NCBI GenBank assembly: GCA_025359505.1
Contig: JANYHH010000052.1
Coordinates: forward strand, 1 to 53,886
Length of the DNA stretch: 53,886 nucleotides
Source of the DNA: Deinococcales bacterium
Lineage (GTDB): Bacteria; Deinococcota; Deinococci; Deinococcales; JAAFIG01
Reading direction: 5' to 3'
Below the pieces are notes generated by a model. The model was given only the letters and a program-made list of their open reading frames with translations. It made no database searches and was not told the DNA's origin. Below, piece by piece: positions 44,898 through 53,752 of the stretch. Each line of letters begins with the position of its first letter. The first letter of the stretch is position 1. Made by a program: the position numbers and the translations under genes.

Positions 44898-45932
44898 TTA
44901 GAGCTTCTCGCCACCGAAGGTGATGCTCTCGACGTTCTTCTGCGCCTTTTTGAGCGCCGAGCCGTCAATCTGACCGTAATCAAGCTTGTTGTTGAGCTTC
45001 TGGCCATCCGTCAGCATCCAGCGCAGCAGAGCGACCATCGCCTTAGCTTGATCCTTGGTGCGCGTGCCGTACTTTTGATCCTTGTAGACCAAAATCCACG
45101 TGAAACCGCTGATCGGGTAGCCGATACTGGCGTTGGTGATGCTGGTGCGGGTGTCATCTGGCAGGGACTGCGCGTCGCTGGCAGCAGCGATCTCGTTCAG
45201 GTCTCCGCCGTCGACGAACTTGCCGGTCGCGTTGCGGATCAGACCGTACTGAAGCTTGTTGGCCTTGGCGTAAGTCACTTCGGCGTAACCGATGCCGCCG
45301 GGCGTCTGGCGCACCAGTCCGACCACACCAGCGTTCTGCGGGCCGCCCGTACCGACGGGCCATTTGACGCTGCCCTGCGGGCCCTTGCTGACCTTGCTAG
45401 CCCAGTCGCTCGAGACTTTTGACAGGAAGTCAACGAAGATGGCAGTCGTGCCAGAGCTGTCCGAGCGGTAGACGGGCGCGATTGCCAAGTCGGGCAGCTT
45501 CGCGGTTTTGTTGAGCGCGACAATGGCTGGGTCGTTCCACTTCTTGATGTCACCCAAGTAAATGCTGGCCAGCAGTTGACCCGTGAATTTCAGTTGCGTG
45601 GTCACGCCGGGGATGTTGTACGTCGGCACAACCGCCACGAGCGCCATTGGCACGTGAACAATTGCACCCGGAGCGCTTTTCAACTCCGTGTCGGTCATGA
45701 AGGCGTCCGAACCAGCAAATTCGACATTGCGAGCGATGATGTCAGCCCGACCGCCGCCCGAGCCTTTAGAGGCATAGTTGACCTTGACGCCCGTCAGGGT
45801 CGCGTAGCTGTTGAACATCTCGGTGTAGAGCGGAAACGGAGCGCTCGCGCCGGAACCGAGAATAGAAGTAACGCTCTGAGCGCTGACCGCGCCCGCCGCA
45901 AGAACCAAACCAGCCAGCAAAATTTTCTTCAT
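44898..45932 (-). CDS. pstS: Phosphate-binding protein PstS
   Basis: 344 residues with signal MKKILLAGLVLAAGAVSAQ. Phosphate-binding segments include LGSGASAPFPLYTEMF, SGGGRADI-type (KGSGGGRADIIARN), and YRSDSSGTTAIFVDFL with the Ser/Thr/Arg ligands. AAGGAGATT before ATG. Captures phosphate outside the membrane for PstCAB. Confidence 0.97.
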   Translation of the reverse strand: MKKILLAGLVLAAGAVSAQSVTSILGSGASAPFPLYTEMFNSYATLTGVKVNYASKGSGGGRADIIARNVEFAGSDAFMTDTELKSAPGAIVHVPMALVAVVPTYNIPGVTTQLKFTGQLLASIYLGDIKKWNDPAIVALNKTAKLPDLAIAPVYRSDSSGTTAIFVDFLSKVSSDWASKVSKGPQGSVKWPVGTGGPQNAGVVGLVRQTPGGIGYAEVTYAKANKLQYGLIRNATGKFVDGGDLNEIAAASDAQSLPDDTRTSITNASIGYPISGFTWILVYKDQKYGTRTKDQAKAMVALLRWMLTDGQKLNNKLDYGQIDGSALKKAQKNVESITFGGEKL

Positions 45933-45995
45933 GGGAATCTCCTTACAACCTTGAGGAGTCGCGTAGTGCCACTGACTCGAGGTGCATCTTTGGGG

Positions 45996-46017
45996 TTGAA
46001 CGTCAGCGAATTGTCAG
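45996..46017 (-). promoter_or_regulatory. Pho-box-like direct repeat upstream of pstS
   Basis: On the minus strand CTGACAATTCG is followed at once by CTGACGTTCAA: an 11-bp direct repeat, 7 of 11 positions identical. PhoB/PhoP boxes are 11-bp direct repeats before pst genes. It lies about 65 bp before the pstS start. Confidence 0.65.
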
Positions 46018-46052
46018 GGCAGCGCGTGGATGAACTCTGGCTCAAGGAAGGT

Positions 46053-46150
46053 AGGCGAACGGCAAAAGGGGAAGGCAACGTCAAACCCGTCTCGCTCGAG
46101 ACAAAGTGCGCTGCGCTGTTTTGACCTTCCCTTTGCCCTTCGCCTTTTGC
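46053..46150. repeat. Inverted pair of purine-rich repeats
   Basis: The GGCGAACGGCAAAAGGGGAA stretch (from 46053) and its near-complement ending GCCCTTCGCCTTTTGCC (to 46150) flank about 45 bp with a CTCGAG, between pstS and argF. Could act as a bidirectional terminator or be an element family. Confidence 0.6.
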
Positions 46151-46155
46151 CTGCC

Positions 46156-47082
46156 CTATCTCCCCATCACGTGATACAGCAGAGCTTTCTGCGCGTGCAG
46201 GCGGTTCTCGGCTTGGTCGAAAACCTTGGACTTCACGTGCAATGTCGCTTCTTCGACGACTTCCTCGCCGTAATGCGCGGGCAGGCAGTGCAGAAAAATC
46301 GCGTCACTGGAAGTTAGCTCGAGCAGCTTAGGGTTGACTTGAAAACCCGCGAAGTCCTGCACCTTGCGGCGCTGCGCGGCGTCCTGCTCCTGACCCATGC
46401 TGACCCACGTGTCGGTGTAGAGCACATTCGCGCCCTCAGCCGCCGCTTTGGGGTCGTTGGTTAGGTGTACCGTCGCTCCTCGAGACATGGCATGCAGGAT
46501 CACGCTGGCGTTCGGTTCGTAGCCGCGTGGCGTGGCGATGGTGAGGTCGACGCCCGTCAGCACCGCCATTTCGACGAAGCTGTTGGCCATGTTGTTGCCA
46601 TCACCAATGTAACTGACCTTCAAACCTCGAGTTTCGTTAAAGCGCTCCTCGATCGTCTGGAAATCAGCCAGCAATTGCACGGGATGCAAAAAGTCCGACA
46701 AGCCGTTAATCACGGGCTTGTGTGAAAACCGCGCCAGCTCCTCCAAGGTGCTGTGCAAAAACACCCGCGCCATGATGCCCTCGACCCAGCGCTCCAAGTT
46801 CATCGCAATGTCGCGCACGGGTTCGCGCACCCCCAAGCCGATTTCTGCGTTGCTCAAATTGACGCTGTGACCGCCAAGCTGGAACATCGCCACATCGAAG
46901 GTCGTGCGGGTGCGTAAGCTCGGCTTCTCAAAAATCATCGCCAGCGTCTGCCCCTCGAGCGGCTTTAAAGCCTTGAACTCGCCGCGCTTCATCGCGTGCG
47001 CGGTGTCCATCAGAGAGCGGTACTCGGCGGCTGACAGATCAAGGTTGCTTAAAAAATCGCGTCCGCTCAAGACTGGGGGCAT
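46156..47082 (-). CDS. argF: Ornithine carbamoyltransferase
   Basis: 308 residues. Carbamoyl-phosphate site EKPSLRTRTTF, HPVQLLADFQTIEE, ornithine site DTWVSMGQEQ (the SMG loop), and FLHCLPAHYG. Makes citrulline from ornithine and carbamoyl phosphate in arginine synthesis. Length and motifs are normal; no other arg gene adjacent. Confidence 0.96.
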   Translation of the reverse strand: MPPVLSGRDFLSNLDLSAAEYRSLMDTAHAMKRGEFKALKPLEGQTLAMIFEKPSLRTRTTFDVAMFQLGGHSVNLSNAEIGLGVREPVRDIAMNLERWVEGIMARVFLHSTLEELARFSHKPVINGLSDFLHPVQLLADFQTIEERFNETRGLKVSYIGDGNNMANSFVEMAVLTGVDLTIATPRGYEPNASVILHAMSRGATVHLTNDPKAAAEGANVLYTDTWVSMGQEQDAAQRRKVQDFAGFQVNPKLLELTSSDAIFLHCLPAHYGEEVVEEATLHVKSKVFDQAENRLHAQKALLYHVMGR

Positions 47083-47203
47083 GGCTCACTTTATCTCGAG
47101 CGGGACTGGCTGGAGAGTTGGCGTCTCGAGGGTTGCTTTGATGTGGACGGCTCGAGACTCGAGCGGGTGTGGATGCTGCTCGAGCAAAACCTGAATCTCG
47201 AGG

Positions 47204-47254
47204 GGTTGAGTCTTCGTCAACCTTGAGGGGGCGATCACAAGGATCGCCCCTACG
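47204..47254. repeat. Hairpins upstream of argF, including a GGGGCGATC element
   Basis: GGTTGA-GTCTTCG-TCAACC, followed by GGGGCGATC (47228-47236) and GATCGCCCC (47242-47250), then TACG as in the GTAGGGGCG family. The surrounding spacer (47083-47308) is rich in CTCGAG and holds no gene. Confidence 0.6.
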
Positions 47255-47308
47255 AAAACCGCGTTGTGCTCATGTGTTTTCGGTTGCGTTGAACTGACTT
47301 CGCACAGC

Positions 47309-47980
47309 TCACTTACGGCTTTGCACAATGCTGATCTTCTGCCAGATCTTCGCGCTGAGTCCCGTGACCAGCGTCTCGAGTTGATTGACGCTCTGCGTGG
47401 CTTCGGGGTCGTCGAAACGCGTGATGTACAGCACGCCGATTTTGCTGACCAAGGAGAGCATCTCGGAGCAGTAATCCAAGTAACGTCCTAACTCGAGATC
47501 ACTGAGCGTTTGGTCTGGACTATCGGGGTCTTTGGTCAGTTGCTTCATGTCGATGATGTGCGCGACCTCGCGCAGCTTGTTGATCGCATCCACCACGCGA
47601 GCGCGTTTGACGCGGGTTTCGATGCTGACCAGAAAAAACAGGCCACCACCGATCACGATGACTTCGCTGGTCGTCGCTTCCAAAACCTGTACCAGATCGC
47701 TAAGGCTGAGGTTCGCAAGGCTCAAGCGCAAATTTGAAACCGTGTAAATCCCAGCTACGACCGCCAGCAGCACCAGACCACCCAAGGAGCCGCGCAGCCA
47801 CCACATCGGGCGGGCGATGTCGTCCATCACCCGTGCCGTGTCCTTTGAAAAAACCGTCAAATGCTGACAAACCTCGAGCAGCCCACTGTCCGCCCCGAAG
47901 CGCTTTTCGATCCGACCCTCGAGCCGCCCTAAAGTCTCAGTGATCCGCTCGGGAAGCAGGTGCAGCGAGGCTCGAGGCAT
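47309..47980 (-). CDS. Conserved membrane protein of unknown function
   Basis: 223 residues. A cytosolic N-terminus of about 60 residues, two membrane helices (RGSLGGLVLLAVVAGIYTV and VIVIGGGLFFLVSIET), and a soluble C-terminal half with the phrase RVVDAINKLREVAHIIDMKQ then LTKDPDS, conserved-looking but unnamed. Starts 6 bp after the WD40 gene stop, so it is co-transcribed with it. Function unknown. Confidence 0.75.
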   Translation of the reverse strand: MPRASLHLLPERITETLGRLEGRIEKRFGADSGLLEVCQHLTVFSKDTARVMDDIARPMWWLRGSLGGLVLLAVVAGIYTVSNLRLSLANLSLSDLVQVLEATTSEVIVIGGGLFFLVSIETRVKRARVVDAINKLREVAHIIDMKQLTKDPDSPDQTLSDLELGRYLDYCSEMLSLVSKIGVLYITRFDDPEATQSVNQLETLVTGLSAKIWQKISIVQSRK

Positions 47981-47986
47981 CAGGGG

Positions 47987-50356
47987 TCAGCGACTGGTCT
48001 CGAGCGCGATGGCACTGGCGAACTCGCGCAGCAGCGCCAGTCTATCCGCGCCCTCGGCGCTGGCTTTGACGCTGACCATCACCAATGGCAGCCCGCCCGT
48101 GTCGCGGGCATCAATCAGCAGCAGCGGCGCTCGAGGGGCGGCCGCGCCCGTCGAACCGCTCGGCGCGAGTTGCGACACGATCAGCGTGTAGGCTTGAGCA
48201 CCATTGGCGGTTTGAAGCGCGTTGGCCACAATCGGATCGCCGCAGCGCAGCCTCACTCGCAGGCACTCGAGCTTGACCGCACCCAGTCCAGCCTCAAGCA
48301 GCGTCAAACGGTCGAGCGACCCAGCGCCCAAGCCACGCAGCTCCAAGCGCGTGGCGGATTCGCTGTCGCTGATCTGCACGTTCACGCCATCCAAGCCCGT
48401 GACGCGGTAGCGGGGACTGAGCCGCAAGGATAGCCCTTCGGCGACATTGAACGCTGACCACGCGGCGGGCACGCTGGCTCGAGCGACTGGGATGTTCGCG
48501 GGTTTACCAATGCCGAAAACCGCGCTGCTGGCAGCGTACAAACTGATCGCGCCGCCCGCCTCCAAGCGCCCCGCGCCGACCGCCAGTCGCTGCCCGTCTG
48601 GCGAAAAGGCGACGCTGTAGATTTTATCGCTGTGATTCGGGTAGCTCTGCACCACGCGCCCCGTGCTGGTTTCAAACAGCCGCGCCGTGCCATCGCCGCC
48701 CGCCACGGCAACGGTCAGACCATCGGGCGAAAACGCGACGTTGAACGCCTGAGCGCCACTCATCGTCGTCATGCTCGAGACGAGCTGCTCGCTGGCAGGG
48801 TCGTACACGCGGGTCGTGCCATCGAAACTGGCGGCGGCCAACAAGCCGTCGTCGTTCCACGCCAGCGCGACCACGCCCGCTTCGGCTTTCTCGAAGCTGC
48901 TGACATTCTGCAAGGTCTCGGCGTCCAGCACGCTCAGCACACCGTCGCCGCGACCGGCGGCCAGATAACGCCCATCGCGGCTGTACGACACCTCGAGCAG
49001 TTCGGCTTGGTCTTCTCCACTGGCTTTTTCGGAGCGCAGCAACTTGCCCGTTGCCACGTCGTACACTTGGGCGATCCCGTCACCGCCGCCAACCGCCAGC
49101 AGTTTGGAATTTGGTGAGAAACTGACGCTGTTGACGACGCTGCTGTCAGCCTCAATCCGGCGACGCTCCTTGCCGGTCACGACATCCCACAGCACCAGCG
49201 TGCCATCGTCGTAGCCAACCGCCAGCAGTTCGTCGCTCGGCGAGAACTCCAAGCTGACCGGCCAGATCGCGCCCGCTTTCAAGGTTTTCACGACTTTACT
49301 GGTCGCCACGTCCCAGATCAGCACTCGAGGGTCGTCGCTGGCGCTGGCCAGCAGCGTGCCAGTGCTGTTGAAGCTCAGGTCGTTGGCGTAACTGCCCGCC
49401 GATAATTTGACCGCGATCTCCTTGGCGGCTTTGGTGTCCCACGTGCGAATCGCACCGTCCGCGCCGCCGCTGACCACGCGCTCTCCAAGCCACGCCACGG
49501 CCGACACGCCGTCCTCGTGCTGCCCGAGCAGCTTTGGATTGGCGCTTTTTAAGTCCCACGTGTAAACCTGCCCACCGCCCGCACTGAGGGCTGCGTTCGA
49601 GCCGCTGAGCTTGAAATCCGTGATTCGCGCCGAAGGCACTTTGAACGGTTTGCCCTGCGGGGCCCATTTCACCGTCTCATAACTGACCACATCGCTTGAC
49701 ACGCGGTACAACCTCGAACCATCGGCGTTAAACGTTAGACCAGCAATGCTGGTCTCCAAAGTCGGTAGAGACTTGACGATTTTGGCAGTCGCCGCGTCCC
49801 AGACGTGCGTCACGCCGTTGCGGTCGCCACTGGCGATCAGCGTCCCCTTGGGGTTCCACGCCAGCGCGTCGACGCTCTCCTTGTGACCCACGAAGCTTCG
49901 CAAGTATTTGCCAGACAGGTACAACCGCACCGCACCGTCAGCCGTGGCCGCCGCGAGCCTCGAGCCATCTGGGCTGAACTGGAGGGCCGTGACCGTGCGC
50001 TTCAGATCAAGGCTGCTGGTTTCCTTCCAGTTCGGGGCGCTCCAGAAGCGCACGCGACCATCCTCGCCGCCGCTGACCAGCACGTTCCCACCACGCTGCC
50101 ACGCCAGCGCCGTGACGCCCCGCATGTGCCCGTACAAACTGGCTTTGACCGCGCCAGTCGCGTCCAGCAACTGCACGTAAGCGCCGCTGGCGACGGCGAT
50201 CAACCCATTAGGAACGGGCTGAGTCTCCAGCGCCACGACCGAAGCGCTGTGCCCCCCCAAGGTCGTGACCGTCAATTGCGAGAAATCCGCCGCACGGCCC
50301 AGAGATGAAAAACCAATCAGCGCTAACCCCAATACAACCCTCGAGATGCGATTCAC
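47987..50356 (-). CDS. Exported WD40 repeat protein
   Basis: 789 residues with a signal peptide (MNRISRVVLGLALIGFSSLG, cut near RAA). Residues 35-640 are about 13-14 WD40 units (for example VTALAWQRGGNVLVSGGEDG and VDALAWNPKGTLIASGDRNG), which would form two seven-blade propellers. The C-terminal 150 residues are a separate beta-rich domain without WD features. Extracytoplasmic propellers serve as binding scaffolds; no enzymatic residues are seen. Coupled to a membrane protein 6 bp downstream. Confidence 0.85.
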   Translation of the reverse strand: MNRISRVVLGLALIGFSSLGRAADFSQLTVTTLGGHSASVVALETQPVPNGLIAVASGAYVQLLDATGAVKASLYGHMRGVTALAWQRGGNVLVSGGEDGRVRFWSAPNWKETSSLDLKRTVTALQFSPDGSRLAAATADGAVRLYLSGKYLRSFVGHKESVDALAWNPKGTLIASGDRNGVTHVWDAATAKIVKSLPTLETSIAGLTFNADGSRLYRVSSDVVSYETVKWAPQGKPFKVPSARITDFKLSGSNAALSAGGGQVYTWDLKSANPKLLGQHEDGVSAVAWLGERVVSGGADGAIRTWDTKAAKEIAVKLSAGSYANDLSFNSTGTLLASASDDPRVLIWDVATSKVVKTLKAGAIWPVSLEFSPSDELLAVGYDDGTLVLWDVVTGKERRRIEADSSVVNSVSFSPNSKLLAVGGGDGIAQVYDVATGKLLRSEKASGEDQAELLEVSYSRDGRYLAAGRGDGVLSVLDAETLQNVSSFEKAEAGVVALAWNDDGLLAAASFDGTTRVYDPASEQLVSSMTTMSGAQAFNVAFSPDGLTVAVAGGDGTARLFETSTGRVVQSYPNHSDKIYSVAFSPDGQRLAVGAGRLEAGGAISLYAASSAVFGIGKPANIPVARASVPAAWSAFNVAEGLSLRLSPRYRVTGLDGVNVQISDSESATRLELRGLGAGSLDRLTLLEAGLGAVKLECLRVRLRCGDPIVANALQTANGAQAYTLIVSQLAPSGSTGAAAPRAPLLLIDARDTGGLPLVMVSVKASAEGADRLALLREFASAIALETSR

Positions 50357-50522
50357 ACCATTAGTTTAAACGCATCTCGACGGGCAAAAGTACAGAGTCA
50401 GATGTGCCTTTGGACAAATGAGGAAACTCGGGCCATTGGTGAAACACTCACAGGCACTCGAGCAGGGCGGGTACGAAAGTGCGGTGTCGCTCGAGATCAG
50501 GTTATCCGTTAGTACGGATTTC

Positions 50523-50553
50523 AGATTGGTTGACCGTTTTTGTCAACCAATCT
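50523..50553. repeat. Perfect 12-bp inverted repeat
   Basis: AGATTGGTTGAC, loop CGTTTTT, GTCAACCAATCT. Strong hairpin without a long T run after it; the half GGTTGA also appears in the hairpin at 47204. Confidence 0.85.
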
Positions 50554-50711
50554 CGAGCGTTGAACCCATGTTCACAAAGTGAAACGCGAGTGGAAACAAG
50601 GGCGTGTTGCACACGCCTTCGATCAAATTGCTTCTGGGCACAAGTGGACAACCTTTGTGCAAAACGCCCTACCTGCAAAAGGCTGCGGTCTGCTCAGTCG
50701 CACCTCGAGCC

Positions 50712-50748
50712 ACGAAAAAGCGGGGCAGCTCCCAAAAGCCGCCCCGCT
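50712..50748 (-). terminator. Rho-independent terminator of gyrA
   Basis: Minus strand AGCGGGGCGGC, 8-nt loop, GCTGCCCCGCT, then TTTTTCG. 11-bp stem with one G-U pair, 13 bp after the gyrA stop. Confidence 0.9.
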
Positions 50749-50760
50749 GATCGATCAAGC

Positions 50761-53187
50761 TTAGAGTGAGTCTTCGTTGCGAATTGCAAACGCGCTGATG
50801 ACCTTATCCTTCTCGCCGATCCGCATGACTTTGACGCCTTGGCTCGAGCGCCCGAAGACGTTGACCTCCTCGACTCGCGTGCGAATCGCCACGCCGCCGG
50901 CTGACAGCACCATCAGCTCTTCATCACCGCCAACGCGCTCTAAGCTCACGAGGCAACCGGTTTTGTCGGTGGTTTTCAGGGTGATGACGCCCTGCCCACC
51001 GCGCCCCTGCACGGGGTATTCGGCAATCGGTGTGCGCTTGCCGTAGCCGTTTTCCGAAACCGCCAGCAGCTCGCCGTCGTCGTCAGCCCGAACCTTGGTC
51101 ATGCTGACCACCTCGTCGGCCTCGCGCATGCGAATGCCGATCACGCCCTGCGTGGCGCGACCCGTCGGGCGCACGTCATCCACGCTAAAGCGGATCGACT
51201 GTCCCTCTTTGGTGGCAAGGACAATGTGTTCGTCCGCCTGCACGACTGTCACTTCGATCAAGTCGTCACCCTCGAGCAAATTGATGGCGATGAGGCCCGC
51301 AGCCGTGATGTTGCCGTACTCGCTGATCTCGGTTTTCTTGATGATGCCCTTGCGGGTGCAAAAGACGAACGCACCGCTCTGCGCGAAGTCTTTGATGTTG
51401 AGGATTTCGCGGACACTTTCAGTATCGCGCAGCGGCAGGACGTTCCGCATGTGAGCGCCCTTCGCGTCGCGCCCCGCTTCGGGCAAATCAAAAATCTTCT
51501 CGCGGAACACGCGCCCCGCGTCGGTGAAAAACAGCAGGTAATCGTGCGTGCTGCCCACGAGCAGATTGGTGTTGGCGTCCTCGTCGCGCAGTTTGCCGTT
51601 GTTGCTGCCGCGCCCACCGCGCCCCTGCGAGCGGTACGCCTCGAGCGCCGTGCGCTTGATGTACCCACCTTTGGTAACGTTAATCACCATGTCCTCGACA
51701 GCGATCAAGTCCTCTTTGCTGATATCATCCGCGAGGTCTGCGATCACCGTGCGGCGCTCGTCGCCGTGCTTGTCGCGCAAGCTGGTGATCTCTTTTCTGA
51801 TCTCATTCCACAACTTGACCTCATCACCCAGAATCGCCTCGAGCAAGCCGATCTGCTCCAAGAGTCCTCGGTACTCCTCGTTAAGATTCTCGCGGGACAG
51901 TCCCGTCAGCGTCGCCAGTCGCATGTCCAGAATCGCCTGCGCCTGCGGCTCAGAGAACGCGAACCGCGCCATCAACGCGTCTCGAGCGTCGCTGGTTTTC
52001 TGCGCGGCGCGGATGATGCGGATAACCTCATCAATGTTGTCCAGCGCGATCAGCAAGCCCTCTAAGATGTGCGCTCGAGCGCGGGCTTTCTTGACCTCGT
52101 ACTCGGTGCGCTTGGTCACGACCTCTTTGCGATGCTCCAAGTAATAGACCATCGCGTCTTTCAGCGGCAGCACCTTCGGAGCGCCATTGACGATGGCGAG
52201 GTTGATGACGTTGAAGCTCGTCTGGAGCTGCGTGAATTTGTAAAGCTGATTCAGCACCAAGTCCGGCAACGTGCCGCGCTTGAGTTCGATGACGATCCGC
52301 ACGGGGTCTTTGCGATCCGACTCGTCGCGCAGCGCGGCGATATCGGGGATGCGCCCTTCCTTATAGGTCGCGCTGATGGTCTTGATGAAGTTCTCTTTGT
52401 TGACCTGATACGGAATCTCGGTGACGATGATGACGCTGCGTCCCTTGATCTCCTCGATCCGCACCTTGCCGCGCAAACGAATGCCGCCCTGCCCGGTCGC
52501 GTAAATCTCGCGGATGCCCTTCTTGCCCAAGCGCCCGCCGGTCGGGAAATCCGGGCCCGGCACGTGCTTCATCAGCTCATCCAATTCAATGTCGCGGTTC
52601 TCGATGATCGCCAGTAGTCCGTTGCAGATTTCAGTCAGATTGTGTGGTGGGATGTTGGTCGCCATGCCGACGGCAATACCCACAGCACCGTTGACGAGCA
52701 TGTACGGGAAGCCCGCTGGCAACACCGTGGGTTCCTGCGAGGACTCGTCGAAGTTGGGCTTAAAAGAGACCGTCTCTTTTTCGATGTCCTCTAGCATCGC
52801 TTCACTAAAGCGCGTCATGCGGGCTTCGGTGTAACGGTACGCGGCGGCCGGATCGCCGTCAATGCTGCCGAAATTGCCCTGACCATCGACCATCATGTAG
52901 CGCAAGTTCCACCACTGCGCCAAGCGCACCATTGCCTCGTAAATCGGGCTATCGCCGTGCGGGTGGTACTTCTTGATGACCTCGCCGACGACGCCCGCGC
53001 TCTTGATGTGGCGGCGGTTGCTGGCCATGTTGAGGTCACTGTGCATCGCGTACAAAATGCGGCGCTGCACGGGCTTCAAGCCGTCGCGCACGTCCGGCAG
53101 GGCGCGTTCCACAATCGTGGACATCGCGTAGGTCAGGAAAGACGTTTTGACTTCATCGGTGATGTTGACGGGGACAATCGTGGACAA
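50761..53187 (-). CDS. gyrA: DNA gyrase subunit A
   Basis: 808 residues from a TTG at 53187, chosen because GGAGG sits 5 bases upstream; the GTG at 53223 would bury that site inside the gene. Winged-helix and tower regions hold the catalytic Tyr119 (YRYTEARM). The C-terminal propeller has a GyrA box QGRGGRG, with Gly in place of the usual Arg/Lys at position 2. Cleaves and rejoins DNA to add negative supercoils with GyrB. The quinolone region reads GDSPIYE: Ser80 kept (E. coli 83), Pro81 where E. coli has Ala84, Glu84 where it has Asp87. Confidence 0.96.
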   Translation of the reverse strand: MSTIVPVNITDEVKTSFLTYAMSTIVERALPDVRDGLKPVQRRILYAMHSDLNMASNRRHIKSAGVVGEVIKKYHPHGDSPIYEAMVRLAQWWNLRYMMVDGQGNFGSIDGDPAAAYRYTEARMTRFSEAMLEDIEKETVSFKPNFDESSQEPTVLPAGFPYMLVNGAVGIAVGMATNIPPHNLTEICNGLLAIIENRDIELDELMKHVPGPDFPTGGRLGKKGIREIYATGQGGIRLRGKVRIEEIKGRSVIIVTEIPYQVNKENFIKTISATYKEGRIPDIAALRDESDRKDPVRIVIELKRGTLPDLVLNQLYKFTQLQTSFNVINLAIVNGAPKVLPLKDAMVYYLEHRKEVVTKRTEYEVKKARARAHILEGLLIALDNIDEVIRIIRAAQKTSDARDALMARFAFSEPQAQAILDMRLATLTGLSRENLNEEYRGLLEQIGLLEAILGDEVKLWNEIRKEITSLRDKHGDERRTVIADLADDISKEDLIAVEDMVINVTKGGYIKRTALEAYRSQGRGGRGSNNGKLRDEDANTNLLVGSTHDYLLFFTDAGRVFREKIFDLPEAGRDAKGAHMRNVLPLRDTESVREILNIKDFAQSGAFVFCTRKGIIKKTEISEYGNITAAGLIAINLLEGDDLIEVTVVQADEHIVLATKEGQSIRFSVDDVRPTGRATQGVIGIRMREADEVVSMTKVRADDDGELLAVSENGYGKRTPIAEYPVQGRGGQGVITLKTTDKTGCLVSLERVGGDEELMVLSAGGVAIRTRVEEVNVFGRSSQGVKVMRIGEKDKVISAFAIRNEDSL

Positions 53188-53299
53188 GGAAACCTCCGGT
53201 GGTTTAACGCTCGAGCTTATCACACGGGAGCAGGGTTACGCAAATAACGTAACTGGCTAGAGGTAATGAAAAACCGCTCATGAGAACATTTGGTGAAGT

Positions 53300-53752
53300 A
53301 TGCTGCTGAAGACTTCAATGAATCCATCTCAGCCAATCCTGACGCACGATCTCGAGCGGTTTTTCGACGGCTTACACGTCCGGCTCGAGGCGGCTGATGC
53401 GACCCGTCGGGAACTTGACCGTTATCTCGGCTCAAGATTTAACTTGCTCGAAGTTCTCTACCCTGATGAAAATCGCCTGTCTTCATTGCTGGCAAGTTTG
53501 CTCGAGCCGCGTGGCGGTCACGGTCAAGGCAGTAAGTTTCTCGAGTCATTCATTGGGCTGCTACCAGCGAGAGTGCGTGAGCAAAACACGATGTTGAATT
53601 TGACAACAGCAGCCGTCAATCTAGAAGCGGTCATCACGAATGATCGCCGGATCGATATTGTGATCAGCTTCGGAAAAGAGTTCGCCATTGGGATTGAAAA
53701 TAAGCCTTGGGCGTTAGATCAAAAAAATCAGCTCGAGGACTACGCGAGCTAA
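53300..53752 (+). pseudogene. PD-(D/E)XK nuclease, 5' part, cut by the IS
   Basis: About 150 residues: PDENRLSSLLASLLEPRGGH near the N-terminus, then nuclease core RRIDIVISFGKEFAIGIENK with Asp and Glu-x-Lys. This matches the PD-(D/E)XK superfamily group found beside restriction genes. The frame runs into the IS, which supplies the stop TAA at 53750-53752. The rest of the fold is lost from this window. ATG 53300 and ATG 53318 are both possible starts. Confidence 0.78.

Larger units (their letters stand above)
50357..50760. other. 404-bp spacer between gyrA and the WD40 gene
   Basis: No ORF with coding character. It contains the gyrA terminator (50712-50748), a perfect 12-bp hairpin (50523-50553), CCGT-TAGT-ACGG at 50508-50519, and a few CTCGAG. 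The WD40 promoter presumably lies in its left part; no clear -35/-10 was seen. Confidence 0.7.

Noticed and set aside
43576..44901. Long plus-strand ORF opposite pstC/pstA
   Set aside because: Low-complexity His/Arg/Gln-rich shadow of the well-supported pst genes.
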